A DNA stretch of 64,000 bases. Source: Lithodes maja (taxonomy: Eukaryota; Arthropoda; Malacostraca; Decapoda; Lithodidae). A program made the translations under genes and the position numbers. The stretch covers positions 1 through 64,000 of the forward strand of contig JBAKBP010007452.1 in assembly GCA_037953745.1 (NCBI GenBank). Direction: 5' to 3'. Below are positions 1-11,240 of the stretch, one piece after another; position 1 is the first letter of the stretch; every line of letters starts with the position of its first letter. The notes under the pieces are model-generated. The model was not told the DNA's origin. It did not search any database and saw only the letters and a list, made by a program, of their open reading frames with translations.

Positions 1-448
1 CAACTTATCTTAACAACTAACATACATGGGTTATATCAGACCTTAACGCACAATACAACTGGCCAGCATTAAGCTGATTATGCAGAGTTAACCAGAGGGG
101 ATATAATGTTAATAAAAGGTGGTGAAAGATATGGAAAATGAGAGAGATAGGCAGAGGAAAAGGTTCTCAGGTGCGGAGAGGGGGACAGATATCAAAGGGA
201 AAAGAGGGATTCGTTCTAGAAACCAGATCTGAGGGAGAAAGTGGCGAGGGAGCTGTATATATACTAGAACTAGCTCGAGCCGCATGGGAAAAAAAGCGGT
301 AACAAGTCCTCTAATCAATGCTAAAGAAACCAGCCAAACATGACGTCACAAAGCATGGTAAAAAACTCCCTCAACGATTCCCCACCAGGCCAGCCAGCTA
401 TGACGTCATCGAGTATAGCAAAACACTACGCGCCTCCTCTCACTCTGT

Positions 449-484
<36 letters not shown>

Positions 485-709
485 CTATCATTACTACTTA
501 ATGATAAAACATATACTTTGCAATTAAATATATAAAGCCTTGACATGGGCGAAAACAAAGAGCCTTTCTGGACTGCCCATGACACGAGCTTTCATATGAA
601 ATAAAGCACACAATAATACATCAACTGTAGCCACATCCACTGCCCTGACGATCCTAGCGAGTCACTGTAGGACAAGCCATGCAGTTCTAACGGAGTGGTT
701 AACGTCACA
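1..709 (-). repeat. Ty3/Gypsy copy 1, 3' LTR (partial, cut by window edge)
   Basis: Bases 1-709 match 9883-10583 with only scattered substitutions and small indels, so the two blocks are the LTRs of one reverse-strand element. On the minus strand the LTR starts TGTGACG at about 709. It is preceded there by a G-rich polypurine tract, seen on the plus strand as the C run at 708-719. The rest of this LTR lies left of the window. A minus-strand TATATATA motif near 257-264 could be the core promoter. Confidence 0.88.
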
Positions 710-1196
710 CCCCCCCCCCAAGATTTTTCTCAGAGGCCCAAGGCTCACAAACATCTGATTGTTAGAACCCATGCTATATCTCTACTTCCCATCACCCAGC
801 GGCAGTAAAATATCTTGCACAGTTCTCAACAAAACATTTTACAAAATTATAACCTTCCCCAACACAATAGGTTAAATCATACGTAGTTATGCTCCTCAAG
901 AGCGAGCTTCTCTAGCCCAGCATTCTGAGAGGAGTGCCTGCTATAACATACTGAAACAAAATTATTCAACTATCAAAGAAAGAGTTTTTATTTGATTTTT
1001 ATGTTTTTAATTTGTTTATTTCGGCTGCACTATAGGGGCAAGCCTAGTTTTTTCTTCTATACCAAACGCTCAACTCCTGCTTTACGACCCAATACGCTGG
1101 GCTACAACCGCGAGCCAACAAGCACCAAGCGCAAAATACTATTCAAACTAAAGCAGGAGGCTACCCGTGTGTCAATCTACCCAGGATCATATACCC

Positions 1197-4100
1197 AGCA
1201 GCAGTGACATAAATCATCCAACGCCAAGAAAAAAAACAGAGGCAACCGAGGACCACCAGCGATAAGGACCGAAGACAGCGAGGACCGAGGACAGCCATGA
1301 ACATAAATGTAGATCCGACAAGAACCAAAAATATTATTAAAGAGCGTTCCGTGAGTTCTAAAATAACAAATTTAAAGGTTTTCTATGCAAACGCTCGTAG
1401 CATACGCAATAAATTTTCAGATTTAGAGGAGCTAGTGTTTACAGAAAATTATGATGTGATTGGCATAACAGAATCTTGGCTCAATACAGAAGATAGAGAC
1501 TTTTTAGCAGAGTATTCGCTTCCCGGTTATGTAATATTTGAGAAAAGCCGAATAAATCGAAATGGAGGTGGCGTTTTACTTTATATCAAAGAAAGTCTTA
1601 ACCCTACCCTCTTGTCAAAACCTCAAATTGTGAACGTCGACGCATCTTTTGTGCTAATAAAGAATAATAAAGGTACAACAATAATACTTGCATTAATATA
1701 CAGACCTCCAGCTCAATCAGTGCAAACTGACCGAGAAATTTACGAACAAATTGCAGATGTAAGTAACTCACAAGATACCGTAATTTTTGGCGACTTTAAT
1801 TTACCTGTGACCAAGTGGGGCGATACTCTTACTTCACACTCTGGACATGACTTGTATACGAACTTGCAAGAGAGTTCGCTTTATCAATTTGTTCGAACGC
1901 CGACCCGTGGTAATAACGTTCTTGACATTGTACTTGCAACAAAAGAAGAATTAATAGAGAATTTGAATGTTGGTGATGAATTCAGTAACAGCGACCATCG
2001 TACGATAACTTTCACTTTAAAGTTTACTAGTAACGAACCAAATAGTAGCATCGAAAAAGTCCCTAATTTCAAGAAAGCAAACTTCCATAAACTTAGAGCT
2101 ATGTTTAAAGAAACTGACTGGAGCTTTTTAATTAACAATAACGACATAAATACATCTTGGAAGTTATTCGAAACCACTTACCGAAAAGCAGTGCAAGACT
2201 GCATACCATCGAAAATACGGCATCCAGGCCATAATAATAAGCCCAAATGGTGGAATAAAGATATTTCAAACTGCCTGCTAAAAAATTTGCTAATGATAGA
2301 TTAAAATCCTCACAAAATGACGAAGAACGGGTGAAATTTGTAGAGCTACGATGCAAAGCCAAAAAGTTAATTAAGCAAAGTAAAAAGACCTTAGAGTTAC
2401 ATATTGCGAATCAAAGTAAAACAAACCCGAAAAAATTCTATAGTTATATCAGAAAGAAAAAAGTAGTTACTTCAACTGTTGGACCGTTAGTCTATGAAAA
2501 TGGAGAATACACCAAAGACGAAGTACAAATGAGTAATGCCCTCAATACCTTCTTTGCATCAGTTTTTACAACAGAAGACCTCAGTGATATCCCTACACCA
2601 TCGCCGATTCAGATTGATAATTCAGATGTTCTAAGCAATATCACTGTTACAGAGAGAGAAGTATTGAATTGTTTAGATAAACTCAAGGTAAATAAAACGC
2701 CTGGACCTGATACAATCTCGCCTAGAGTTCTGAAGGAAGCTAAGGATGAGCTCTCCAAACCACTGACATTACTATTCAATAAATCCTTGCAGTCTGGAAC
2801 TATGCCTGATCAGTGGAAGCTAGCCAACATAACACCGATATTCAAAAAAGGCAGCAAATCCCTACCCAGTAACTATCGTCCAATTAGCTTAACCTCAGTT
2901 GTATGTAAAATGCTAGAAACGGTCATACGAGACAGACTCGTAAATCACTTAGAGGAAAATAACATACTTAAAGATACTCAACACGGCTTTCGTAAAGAAC
3001 GTTCCTGTTTAACAAGCCTCTTAGACTTCTTCCACGATATCCTCAACCTCTACGATGAGAGTAAAGCTGTAGATATTATATACCTTGATTTTCAAAAGGC
3101 CTTTGACAAAGTTCCCCACAAACGTTTACTAAAACTAAAAGCGCATGGAATACAAGACGGTGTGTTGAAATGGATAGAAAATTGGCTCAGCGACAGAAAG
3201 CAAAGAGTAGTCATAAACGGTAAGGCATCTAAATGGACCAATGTAAGTAGCGGGGTACCCCAGGGATCGGTACTAGGACCAATTATCTTTCTAATTTACA
3301 TCAATGACATAGATGAGGGCCTCACCTGTACAATCTCAAAATTTGCTGACGATACAAAAATTGCAAATAGCGTACTCTCAAAAGAACAAGTTGACGATAT
3401 GCAACACAATCTAGATAAATTGTCATGTTGGGCCCAAATTTGGCAAATGAGTTTCAATGCGGATAAATGTAAAGTACTACATATCGGATACCTAAATGAG
3501 AAAGCAAACTATTCGATGAATGGCACTCAGCTTAAGAATGTAAACAGAGAAACCGATCTGGGAGTAACAGTATCGAGTAACCTAAAACTGAGTCAACAAT
3601 GTTCAGAAGTTGTTAAGAAGGCAAACAAAATAATTGGCTTTATAGCAGGTCATTTGAGCATAAATCCAAAGAAGTTATCCTATCCCTTTACAATTCCTTA
3701 GTCCGCCCTCTTCTGGAATACTGCGTTCAATCCTGGTGCCCTTATTACCAAACAGATATAAACAAGCTAGAACGAGTTCAACTTAGAGTTACCAAAATGA
3801 TACCTAGCCTAAATAACAAACCATACGAAGAGCGTCTTAGAGAATTAAATCTATTTCCTTTAACCCAGTGCAGATTAAGAGGTGACTTAATTCAAGTGTT
3901 CAAAATCATCAAAGGCATCGACAATATGAACTGTAGTAAGTATTTCACTATCGACCAATCTAATTACACGCGGGGAAATGGTTGCAAAATTATTGGTAAA
4001 TCTTTTAACTCACACGAATCTAAGAATTTCTTCTTCAATCGAGTTGTCAACTTGTGGAATGGGCTTCCCCGAAACGTAATAGACTGCATCACCGTTGATT

Positions 4101-4386
4101 CATTTAAACTCCGCCTAGACAAATATCTCGCTTCAAACCCGCGGCTGACTGTGTTTGTAAATGAATAACTTTATTTTATCCCCCCCTCAGTTACTAACCC
4201 ATCTGTCCCCTACTAACTTCCTAATCCTGCCACGGACATTAGTTCCAGGGCAGTAATTCCCTTTCCAATGTTCCCTTACCCACTCTAAACCACTGTTTGG
4301 ACACTTGATCCTCAGTGTTTTGGAGGACAAGCAACCTAGAAGGGTCACTAGATATGTTGTTGCTTGATTTCCTTTGTACTCCTTTG
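1197..4386 (+). mobile_element. CR1-like (Jockey superfamily) non-LTR retrotransposon, copy A
   Basis: Comparison with the empty site in the forward Gypsy copy (22235-22290) places the insertion exactly after the CATATACCC stretch ending at 1196. The sequence resumes at 4392, and a TACCC duplication (1192-1196 and 4387-4391) is the likely target-site duplication. The element has a short 5' leader, an endonuclease-RT frame and a 3' end of direct CTTTGTAC-type repeats with no poly(A). It shares about 97% of its sequence with copy B (39898-42795). No ORF1 is visible, so it is either 5'-truncated or a single-ORF type. Confidence 0.85.
1297..4168 (+). pseudogene. CR1-like ORF2 (endonuclease + reverse transcriptase), frameshifted
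   Basis: The protein would nick target DNA and reverse-transcribe the element RNA. The APE-type endonuclease spans 1297 to about 2030; motifs ITESWL, GDFNLP and SNSDHR mark its catalytic regions. RT lies at about 2690-3700, with GPDTISPR, NYRPISL, LDFQKAFDKVPH, SGVPQGSVLGP and the catalytic FADDTK. A C-terminal part continues at 3797-4168. Against copy B, two lesions break the frame: a 4-base deletion near 2278 and a 1-base deletion near 3646. A 3-base in-frame deletion lies near 3131. The ATG at 1297 is the first in frame after the leader. The family call is solid at superfamily level; the CR1 versus related-clade assignment is inference. Confidence 0.85.
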
Positions 4387-4391
4387 TACCC

Positions 4392-4905
4392 TTGAACGCC
4401 CATCTGCAACCACGTTGTCACAACCGGCAATATGGCGTATGTCCAGGTTATATACCAGTAACCTTAGTGACCACCTGGTCAGCCTCATATTCCGATTGTG
4501 AAACTGGTCCAAGAACTTGAGAGGGTCATGATCTGTGTAAACTACAACGACCGGACCATATGCTGGAACATAGACCTCGAAATGCCTCAGAGCAAGTACA
4601 ACCGCCAGCAGCTCCTCCTCGACAACAGAGCAGCTCCCCTGGGCCGAATTGAACTTCTCCGAGCAGAAACTAACAGGATGCTCCAGCCCATCATCGTCCT
4701 TTTTCACAAGGACGATGATGGGCTGGTGCAGCCCCCACACCACTAGCATCCATTGCTAGTTGGAAAGGTAGGCTAAAGTCAGGGGCCCTGAGGATCGGGT
4801 GAGTGCACAACAGGTGTTTTACTTCTCTAAACGCCTTCTCACACTCAGGCGCCCATTTGAACTTCTTATCCTTCCAGTTATCCTCCACCTGAGCTCGACT
4901 GTCCC
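4392..4905 (-). pseudogene. Ty3/Gypsy RNase H with RT tail (copy 1)
   Basis: The minus strand encodes the end of RT (KFKWAPECEKAF) followed by RNase H. Acidic motifs AMDASGVG, VVEEELLAVVLALRHFE and VYTDHDPL are readable, ending at the ADGRSRV motif. A frameshift lies near 4740, and the frame is cut at 4391 by the CR1-like insertion. Directly upstream on this strand, at about 4906, sits the integrase C-terminal tail instead of RT fingers and palm. RT has therefore been deleted from between integrase and RNase H. The forward copy ends in the same RNase H motif, which supports the family link. Confidence 0.82.
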
Positions 4906-5750
4906 GTTCTCCTTCTCCACCTTGACTGCTAAACGTCATCACAGGCACAGTGAGAGGCTCAGGGGGGGTGCCTCCCATACTCCTTCACGAGATTAACACG
5001 ACATAACTGATTGCGCTTCCGTCTGTCTGGAGTGGCTACCAAGTAATCCAGGTCTGATAGCTCCTCCACCACCCTATAAGGACCAGCGTACTTCGCGGAT
5101 AAGGGGTGACCTACAAGGGGCAGTAGAATCAACACCTCCTGACCCACGTGAAACTCCCTGAGTTCAACCTTGAGGTCGTACCTGTCCTTCCTGAGGGCCT
5201 GAGAGCTAATCAAATTACGGCCAGCCAACTCCAGACTGCGCAACATCCGTTCTCGACTGTTGAGGACACACTTGAGCATAGAACAAGGTTTTTCTGCGCC
5301 CTCCCATACTTCTTAAACCATATGGAGAGGCCCTCTGACACGGTGTCCAAAGACGAGCTCATTAGGGCTGAATCCCAAACTCTCCCCAGGTACCTCCCGC
5401 ACAGCAAACAAAACACATGGCAGGCCAAGATCCCAATCCTTCCCACTCTCAAAGCAACAACAACGAAGCACAGAATTCAAGGCTGAGTGCCATCGCTCTA
5501 ACACACCCTGGCTCTCCGGATGATACGCAGATGACACAACCCCAACAATCCCATGCTGCGGCATTGCTTGAACAAAGAGGCTAGAAGTGAAGTTGGGTAC
5601 CTGGACTGACTGAATCCTCTGCGGGTAACCATACCGGGAAAAATACACCAGCAAGCTTCGGACCACCATCTTCGCCGACCCATTTCTCATAGGGTACGCG
5701 TCAGGGTACCTTGTCGCTACATCTCCCGACTGTGCATCACTGTGCATCAC
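4906..5750 (-). pseudogene. Ty3/Gypsy integrase core fragment and C-terminal domain (copy 1)
   Basis: From 5750 downward the minus strand reads an integrase core fragment. It has ATRYPDAYP, then PNFTSSLF at the second catalytic block, where the usual Asp is replaced (read as QSVQVPNF). The third block, YHPESQGVLERWH, retains the catalytic Glu. The first catalytic Asp is missing because the 5' part is deleted. A frame change near 5300 leads into the C-terminal module (HVGQEVLILLP, GPYRVVEEL, CRVNLVKEY). The domain lies between protease (5881-6834) and RNase H (4392-4905), so integrase precedes RT/RNase H. That is the reverse of the usual Ty3/Gypsy order. Confidence 0.8.
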
Positions 5751-5880
5751 TATCCTCCTTCAACTCTTTCGTCTTTTTAAGCCCATCCTCTGCCTTTTCA
5801 GGAACAGTTACTGGGTCTTCTCGAGACTCGAAATGTGGTCCTAATAATGAGTCCCCGAGAAGGTCCGTTGATACTAAACT

Positions 5881-6856
5881 CTAAACCGCATCAACTTTCA
5901 ACCCCTTCTCGGTACCCTTCCTCCGCTGATCTAAAGATTGTTGACCAGAATGTGACTCCCTGGATGCAGGATCTCCGGTGACAACACACGCCATAGGCTG
6001 CACCGGACACTTCTCAACCCACTCCTGCTCCTCCCTACTCACGTCGGCCGGCTTCTCGGCAACGACCAAGGGTGGAGCCTCAGAAGTAGGTCCCGCAAAG
6101 TCGTTGCCGAGAAGGAGGTCGACGCCCCCAACAGGTAACTTCTCCAGAATTCCTACATCCAGGTCACGAGTCACACCATCAACTTCCATCTTCAGTGTTA
6201 CAAGCGGGTATGACCTTGTTGCATTAACTCCCTGAACCACAACCACCCGTGCCGTATTTACAGGTTTACCAGTGAAATTTCTCAACAATGTTTGCGATGC
6301 CCCAGTGTCACGCAAAATTCTCACCTCATGTCTTCTACCCCCCCACTCCACACAACCGAGTCCCCTGTGGTCACTAAAGGCATCACGGACAGGGAATAAG
6401 CCTTCCGGATCCTTCTGCACTGGCAGTGTATTTACCTCGGAAGAATTGCCTCTAACAAACTCCGATGTCCACTTGAACACTCCAATGCCGTGAGCAAAGG
6501 ACACGGCTGCCGGAGGAGGTCGACTAGGGCACTCATTTGCCTTATGACCCTCCTGGTGGCACTTAAAACACATAAATTTCGGTTTCGGCCTATACTGTGA
6601 TGTAAAAAGCCCCTGACTTTTCTCATACGGCGTGGTGTTAGGTTTGGATTCAGTTTTAGTGTCATTGCTCTTTTGTTTAAATGTGTCATTGCTACCGGGA
6701 GGGGGAGGATAACGGTCCCTAGCACTTGCATCGTACTTCTGTGAGGACCCGCAACCCCGAATCAACGACAGCCGTCGATCAGCCATTTCTGCTGCTTCGA
6801 CTAGAGTTTTTGGGTTTTTCTCCTTTAAGTTCAAAGTTAGATCACCGCCCGTGCTC
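5881..6856 (-). pseudogene. Ty3/Gypsy gag C-terminus, CCHC knuckle and protease (copy 1)
   Basis: The minus-strand frame starts with the end of the SCAN-like capsid (NPKTLVEAAEMADRRLSL). It continues through a CCHC zinc knuckle (CFKCHQEGHKANECP) and an aspartic protease with the active-site triad in LRDTGASQTLL and a later VDLLLGNDFAGP. It is collinear with residues of about 360-680 of the forward-copy polyprotein at about two-thirds identity by eye. The frame is separated from the rest of gag by the TTAA element at 6861-7460, and a stop near 5881 ends it before integrase. Confidence 0.85.
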
Positions 6857-6860
6857 TTAA

Positions 6861-7460
6861 CCCGGGAACTGCGGGGAGACTCTTAAGAGTTCCCCCGGCG
6901 GACTGCGGGGAGACTCTTAAGAGTCAGAAAAAAAAAATCAACTTTTGACATCGATTTTTTTTTTTTTTTTTTTTTGGCCCCTGGGCCATGCAAAATCTCA
7001 GTCCTCTACCTCCCCTCCTTCCCCACTTTCCTCCTCTCCTTCAGTTATCACCTATTTTCCCTGTTATTCCCTTATTCTGAGGTATATTTTCGTGCTAACA
7101 TTAGAAATCCGGTTGCAGGGTGTAGTCATCACTGATAGCAAGCGAATGCAAGAGAGAGAGAGAGAGAGTATCGATCGACTGTATCTCAGTGGCTTTGGGG
7201 GAAATTGGCGGGAAAGCAGCTTGCCTCACCCATACATTATACAACTCGTGGGCTATATCTCCGATTTTGACCATCCAAACGCTGTTTTCACTCGTTTTAT
7301 TGTTGTTTCAGGTTAATACCTTTATAATCAACCCATAATAGGCGCATATGGATAAGTATTAATGCTATTAATGGTACAATGAATATTTTAGTGACGGAAA
7401 CACCTCAAATACATGCGCACAAGGAGAGGTGTCTAATTATCCCCATGCGCACTTCAGAGG
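6861..7460. mobile_element. TTAA-flanked MITE inside Gypsy gag
   Basis: The forward Gypsy copy has no counterpart to this 600-bp block. It is bounded by TTAA at 6857-6860 and 7461-7464, the target duplication of piggyBac-type transposons. Its ends are CC-rich and loosely inverted (CCCGGGAACTGCG on the left, CCTCTGAAGTGCG on the right when reversed). Internally it has two copies of a GACTCTTAAGAGT palindrome (6880-6930), a T run (6957-6975) and a short GA run. No transposase frame is present. Confidence 0.75.
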
Positions 7461-7464
7461 TTAA

Positions 7465-8551
7465 AGAACTGTTCCAACATCATTAACTGCTTAATTCCAT
7501 CAAATGTTGTTACCTTCTCAGATCGGAGCCAGTTCCCCATAGCATCGGACAAGTCCCGGGCGTGTTCCAAAAAGGTGCTATATCTTCCCTTAGTTACACC
7601 CCGGAACTTCAAACGGTACGTTTCTGGTTGCAGTTCGTAAGCCCTCAGGACAGCCTCCTTGAGATCCTCATACACAATACATAACTCCAAAGGTAACGCA
7701 TCGTAGGCTTTAAGACCCTTGGCTATTAATCTAGAGGATACAAGTGCTGCCCATTTATTCTCTGGCCACTGGTGTTCCTGACACTTCTTCTCAAAGCGTG
7801 TGAAAAATTCTGTTACACCACTCTCATCAAACACCGGAACCAGTTTCAATAAGTGCGAGAGAGATTGATCATGAGCACGGTTACCAGCCCCAAGTCGCTG
7901 TCCCGTTGTCTCTACTCGCGACTTCTCTACGTCCCTGTCGGCACAGTACCTAGTCGACTCAGCTTGGATTTTTGCTAGCTCTATTTGCTGCTCACCTGCC
8001 CTTTGTTGCTGCTGAAGCTCACATACCCTTTGTAGCTGCTGAAGCTGACATTTTTTCTCTTCAATCTTAGCTAATTCAAGCTGAAGCAATAATTCTGGAG
8101 TTAACCCTGGAGGAGGTGAAGGTGCTACAATGTTTGAATTTACCGGTGGTCCCCCCAGGGGCAACCCACCCTGCCAGTCACCACCCAACTGTGGACGCGT
8201 ACTCGGGGTCGGCAAGCTACTGGGATGGCTGGGAGTCGAGTGTAGGGGAAGCATGGCCGAAGGGCTCTGAGCACTCAACCCATCTCGCTCACCAGTCACC
8301 CTGCCCAGTACACACGTTATCAAGTTATCCCTGGTCATGCTGCTAGTACCCGCATGACCGATAGCTGTGGCCAGGCATTGAAGACCGTACCGATTCACAC
8401 CCTCCAACCGCTCGGCAGTAACAGGCCATTGCAAAAATATCCTAGCATCCTCCTCACAGTTCACCTGATTAACCATTTCATCATACTGCTGTTCCTCAGT
8501 TTCGACATTACGTACTGTGTCTCCATTCTCCTCTGATCCGGTATAAGACAT
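7465..8551 (-). pseudogene. Ty3/Gypsy gag N-terminus with SCAN-like capsid (copy 1)
   Basis: The minus-strand frame from the ATG at 8551 gives an N-terminal part, a Gln/Glu-rich helical stretch (about residues 165-220) and a capsid region. That region has SHLLKLVPVFDE, FFTRFEKKC, ETYRLKFRGV and LEQF, the pattern shared by SCAN domains and Gmr1-like gag. The frame stops just past LEQFF at the junction with the TTAA insertion, and the collinear continuation resumes at 6856. This ATG is chosen because it aligns with the gag start of the forward copy. The frame is a pseudogene because of the insertion. Confidence 0.82.
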
Positions 8552-8751
8552 GATGCTCACAAAAATTTCCCACCTCAATATTCAGAAAAGAAGCACCCCC
8601 AACTCTTATACCTCAATATACACAAAAATTCTCGGAAATACTCAAGGGCTATACTAAGTTGCAAAAAAAAAAAAATCTTGCTGATCCCCGCAAAATATTC
8701 CCCAAAACAACAAATGTTCCCTGCTAATAAATGTAGGTTCACCAAATCCTA

Positions 8752-8764
8752 GGTAAGGTCGCCA
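8752..8764 (-). promoter_or_regulatory. Primer-binding site of Gypsy copy 1
   Basis: The minus strand reads TGGCGACCTTA directly after the LTR end GTAACAAA. The same TGGCGACCTT follows the 5' LTR of the forward copy at 18320, as expected for a tRNA primer-binding site. Which tRNA primes it was not determined. Confidence 0.65.
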
Positions 8765-10583
8765 TTTGTTACGACTGAGGTTGAAATATATCAGGGCTCT
8801 TATTCATTGGACTAGTAGTGGCATAAATGCTACAACGGAAAGCGCTAGATCCAACCTCTGATGTATATTCCCAGTGAACAAAGAACACAATTACTCTACA
8901 GAGTTCTATATGCAATAATAGGTTATTAAACTCTCAATAAATGTGCGTCTACTCTAGGCTTAATGTTATGTGAAAACAGCCTATTACTACCTATAACCGA
9001 AGGTGCTTGGTTATGGTATGCAAAGTAAGGTGGTAAGAGAAGTTACAGCTTACGTTACTTTAATCAATAAATGTCAGGCACTCCTGCATGAAAGAAAGTG
9101 CACTAAAGTCCTTCAACACCAACAAGGAATCTTCTTTAAATGTTAGATGCTATCAAGATGCTCGAATCGGAAATGGAACCCAAAAAGGCCGGCAGCGGAA
9201 CAATGCTCGTGCAGGCTATGCACAAAAAAGGCAGGATATATAATGCAGTCGGGGCCAAGAATATCCTAAACGCTACAACAATAATAATCGCCACGACAAT
9301 GCAGTATTCCTATCAACAAAAAGAGCCTAAGTCGTTTGTGTCTCCATACATCAAACTAGGCTGCGAAATGCTTGTGTAATCATAAACGGGTATGCATAAA
9401 AAGAGTAATTGGGTTAATATACTTAATGTCTACTATGACTGATAAAGTCTAGCTAGAGTCAATGATACGAGATACTGGTGCGCATGGCATGCCGCATAGC
9501 CTAGTGCAAATCTCAAGTCTGTGCGTCAAATATTACGTTATAATGAAGGGTAGCTCTCTTGAGAAACCTTAATCCCGAAGTATTAAGCGTTCTCCTGGCG
9601 TACCTCAAAGACAAACAACGAGCTTAGAACAGTGCAGAATGGTATAGGCAAAAAGCCCTCATTCATGCATGCTCTACTCTCATTGGCACACAGACTAGAA
9701 TTTACTCAATCAACTCCAGTTCTCAGGTATGTCGTGCAGCTTTTAACTAAAGCCAGCACTCATAGGAAACAATACCTTATAATATCAGACTCCTAGTCTA
9801 GCATTATCTAATCCAGCAGAACACTAATAATTATAGGAAGCGGTACTAAACAATATGAATGCCAACCAATGCTTCGTGATCAACTTATCTTAACAACTAA
9901 CATACATGGGTTATATCAGACCTTAACGCACAATACAACTGGCCAGCATGAAGCTGATTATGCAGAGTTAACCAGAGGGGATATAATGTTAATAAAAGGT
10001 GGTGAAAGATATGGAAAATGAGAGAGATAGGCAGAGGAAAAGGCTCTCAGGTGCGGAGAGGGGGACAGATATCAAAGGGAAAAGAGGGATGCGTTCTAGA
10101 AACCAGATCTGAGGGAGAAAGTGGCAAGGGAGCTGTATATATACTAGCACTAGCTCGAGCCGCGTGGGTAAAAAGTGATAACAAGTCCTCTAACCAATGC
10201 TAAAGAAGCCAGCCCATGACGTCACAAAGCATGGTAAAAAACTCCCTCAACGAATCCCCACGAGGCCAGCCAGCTATGACGTCATCGAGTATAGCAAAAC
10301 ACTACGCGCCTCCTCTCACTCTGTTCTACTCTCTCTCTCTCTCTCTCTCTCTCAATTCCTATCATTACTACTTAATGATAAAACATATACTTTGCAATTA
10401 AATATATAAAGCCTTGACATGGGCGAAAACAAAGAGCCTTTCTGGACTGCCCATGACACAAGCTTTCATATGAAATAAAGCACACAATAATACATCAACT
10501 GTAGCCACATCCACTGCCCTGGCGATCCTAGCGAGTCACTGTAGGACAAGCCATGCGGTTCTAGCGGAATGCTTAACGTCACA
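8765..10583 (-). repeat. Ty3/Gypsy copy 1, 5' LTR (complete)
   Basis: This LTR of about 1.82 kb runs on the minus strand from TGTGACG at 10583 to GTAACAAA at 8765, next to the PBS. Its outer 700 bases repeat bases 1-709. Its internal sequence differs from the forward-copy LTR (16477-18319), but both ends are shared, so the two elements are subfamilies. A CT run (10330-10354) and a GACGTCATC motif pair (10216 and 10279) also occur in the left LTR. Confidence 0.88.
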
Positions 10584-10684
10584 AAGGCATAACTGCCTAT
10601 AGGCAAGTCTGCCTTTTGCCTCCCTCAATCACATAGAAAAAAAAAATAGTGAGTGCCTCCCCCATAATTGAAAGAGTGACAGGG

Positions 10685-10895
10685 CCAAAATCAAGAAACG
10701 TTCGAGCCAAAATGCCTGGACACACGGAGTTTGAAGCAATTTAAGTCATAGGAAGAGGGAAAAACTGATTCTGGGAGAGAGTTCCAGAGCTCAGCTGTTG
10801 AGTAGAAGAAAGATTGAGAGTAACGTTTCACTCTTGGGTTGGAGAGTTGCACAGAGTAGGGGTGGGATTGAGTTGCAAGACGGGTACCACGTGCC
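10685..10895 (-). pseudogene. Non-LTR retrotransposon ORF2, C-terminal relic
   Basis: The minus strand carries an open stretch of about 65 codons with the pattern RGTRLATQSHPYSVQL, then FFYSTAELWNSLP, then FKLRVSRH. This is the usual C-terminal signature of arthropod non-LTR RT proteins, which end with a Trp-Asn-Ser-Leu-Pro motif. No RT core is attached, and the fragment begins about 100 bp past the outer edge of the Gypsy LTR. It is a different family from CR1-like copies A and B. Confidence 0.7.
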
Positions 10896-11240
10896 CTACG
10901 TAAAGGAGGTGGTATTCTTCCTATTGAGCAATTAACTCATTAGGCATTGCCCCCCTGTAGGATATTTTTGAATATGGGAATATTCTTACAATGCTATTTA
11001 ATCTGGGAACAATGAGGGTATTTTTTGGCATTTCGGTGTGCTGTGGTAATGCACTGATACTAGGTACAGCACAAATTCCATCCCAATAATATCTTCCTTG
11101 CAGGTAGTCAACTAAAATATACCGTATATATATATATACTGTATATGATTTGTATATTGCCATAAAGTGCTTGGAATTGCCCCAGTTAATGGAAGAAATT
11201 TAGCTTTTGAAAATTGTGTGACCTCTTTTTTATTGACTAG
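10896..11240. other. AT-rich stretch with no recognised gene
   Basis: I see only AT-rich sequence with a short TATATA run (11125-11155). No motif-bearing frame or clear terminal repeats were found. Confidence 0.5.

Larger units (their letters stand above)
710..8764 (-). mobile_element. Ty3/Gypsy copy 1, internal region (decayed)
   Basis: This reverse-strand retrotransposon body is read from 8764 down to 710. In transcriptional order it holds a PBS, SCAN-like gag, CCHC knuckle plus protease, integrase core and C-terminus, then the end of RT with RNase H. RT fingers and palm are absent. Two later insertions break it: a CR1-like element (1197-4386) between RNase H and the 3' untranslated part, and a 600-bp TTAA element (6861-7460) inside gag. 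The stretch 970-1196 is the reverse complement of 22278-22470 in the forward copy, so both copies belong to one broad family. Reading frames are interrupted and the copy is not functional. Confidence 0.87.

Noticed and set aside
992..1207. 71-codon plus-strand frame
   Set aside because: It is the reverse complement of the Gypsy 3' untranslated region (22278-22470).
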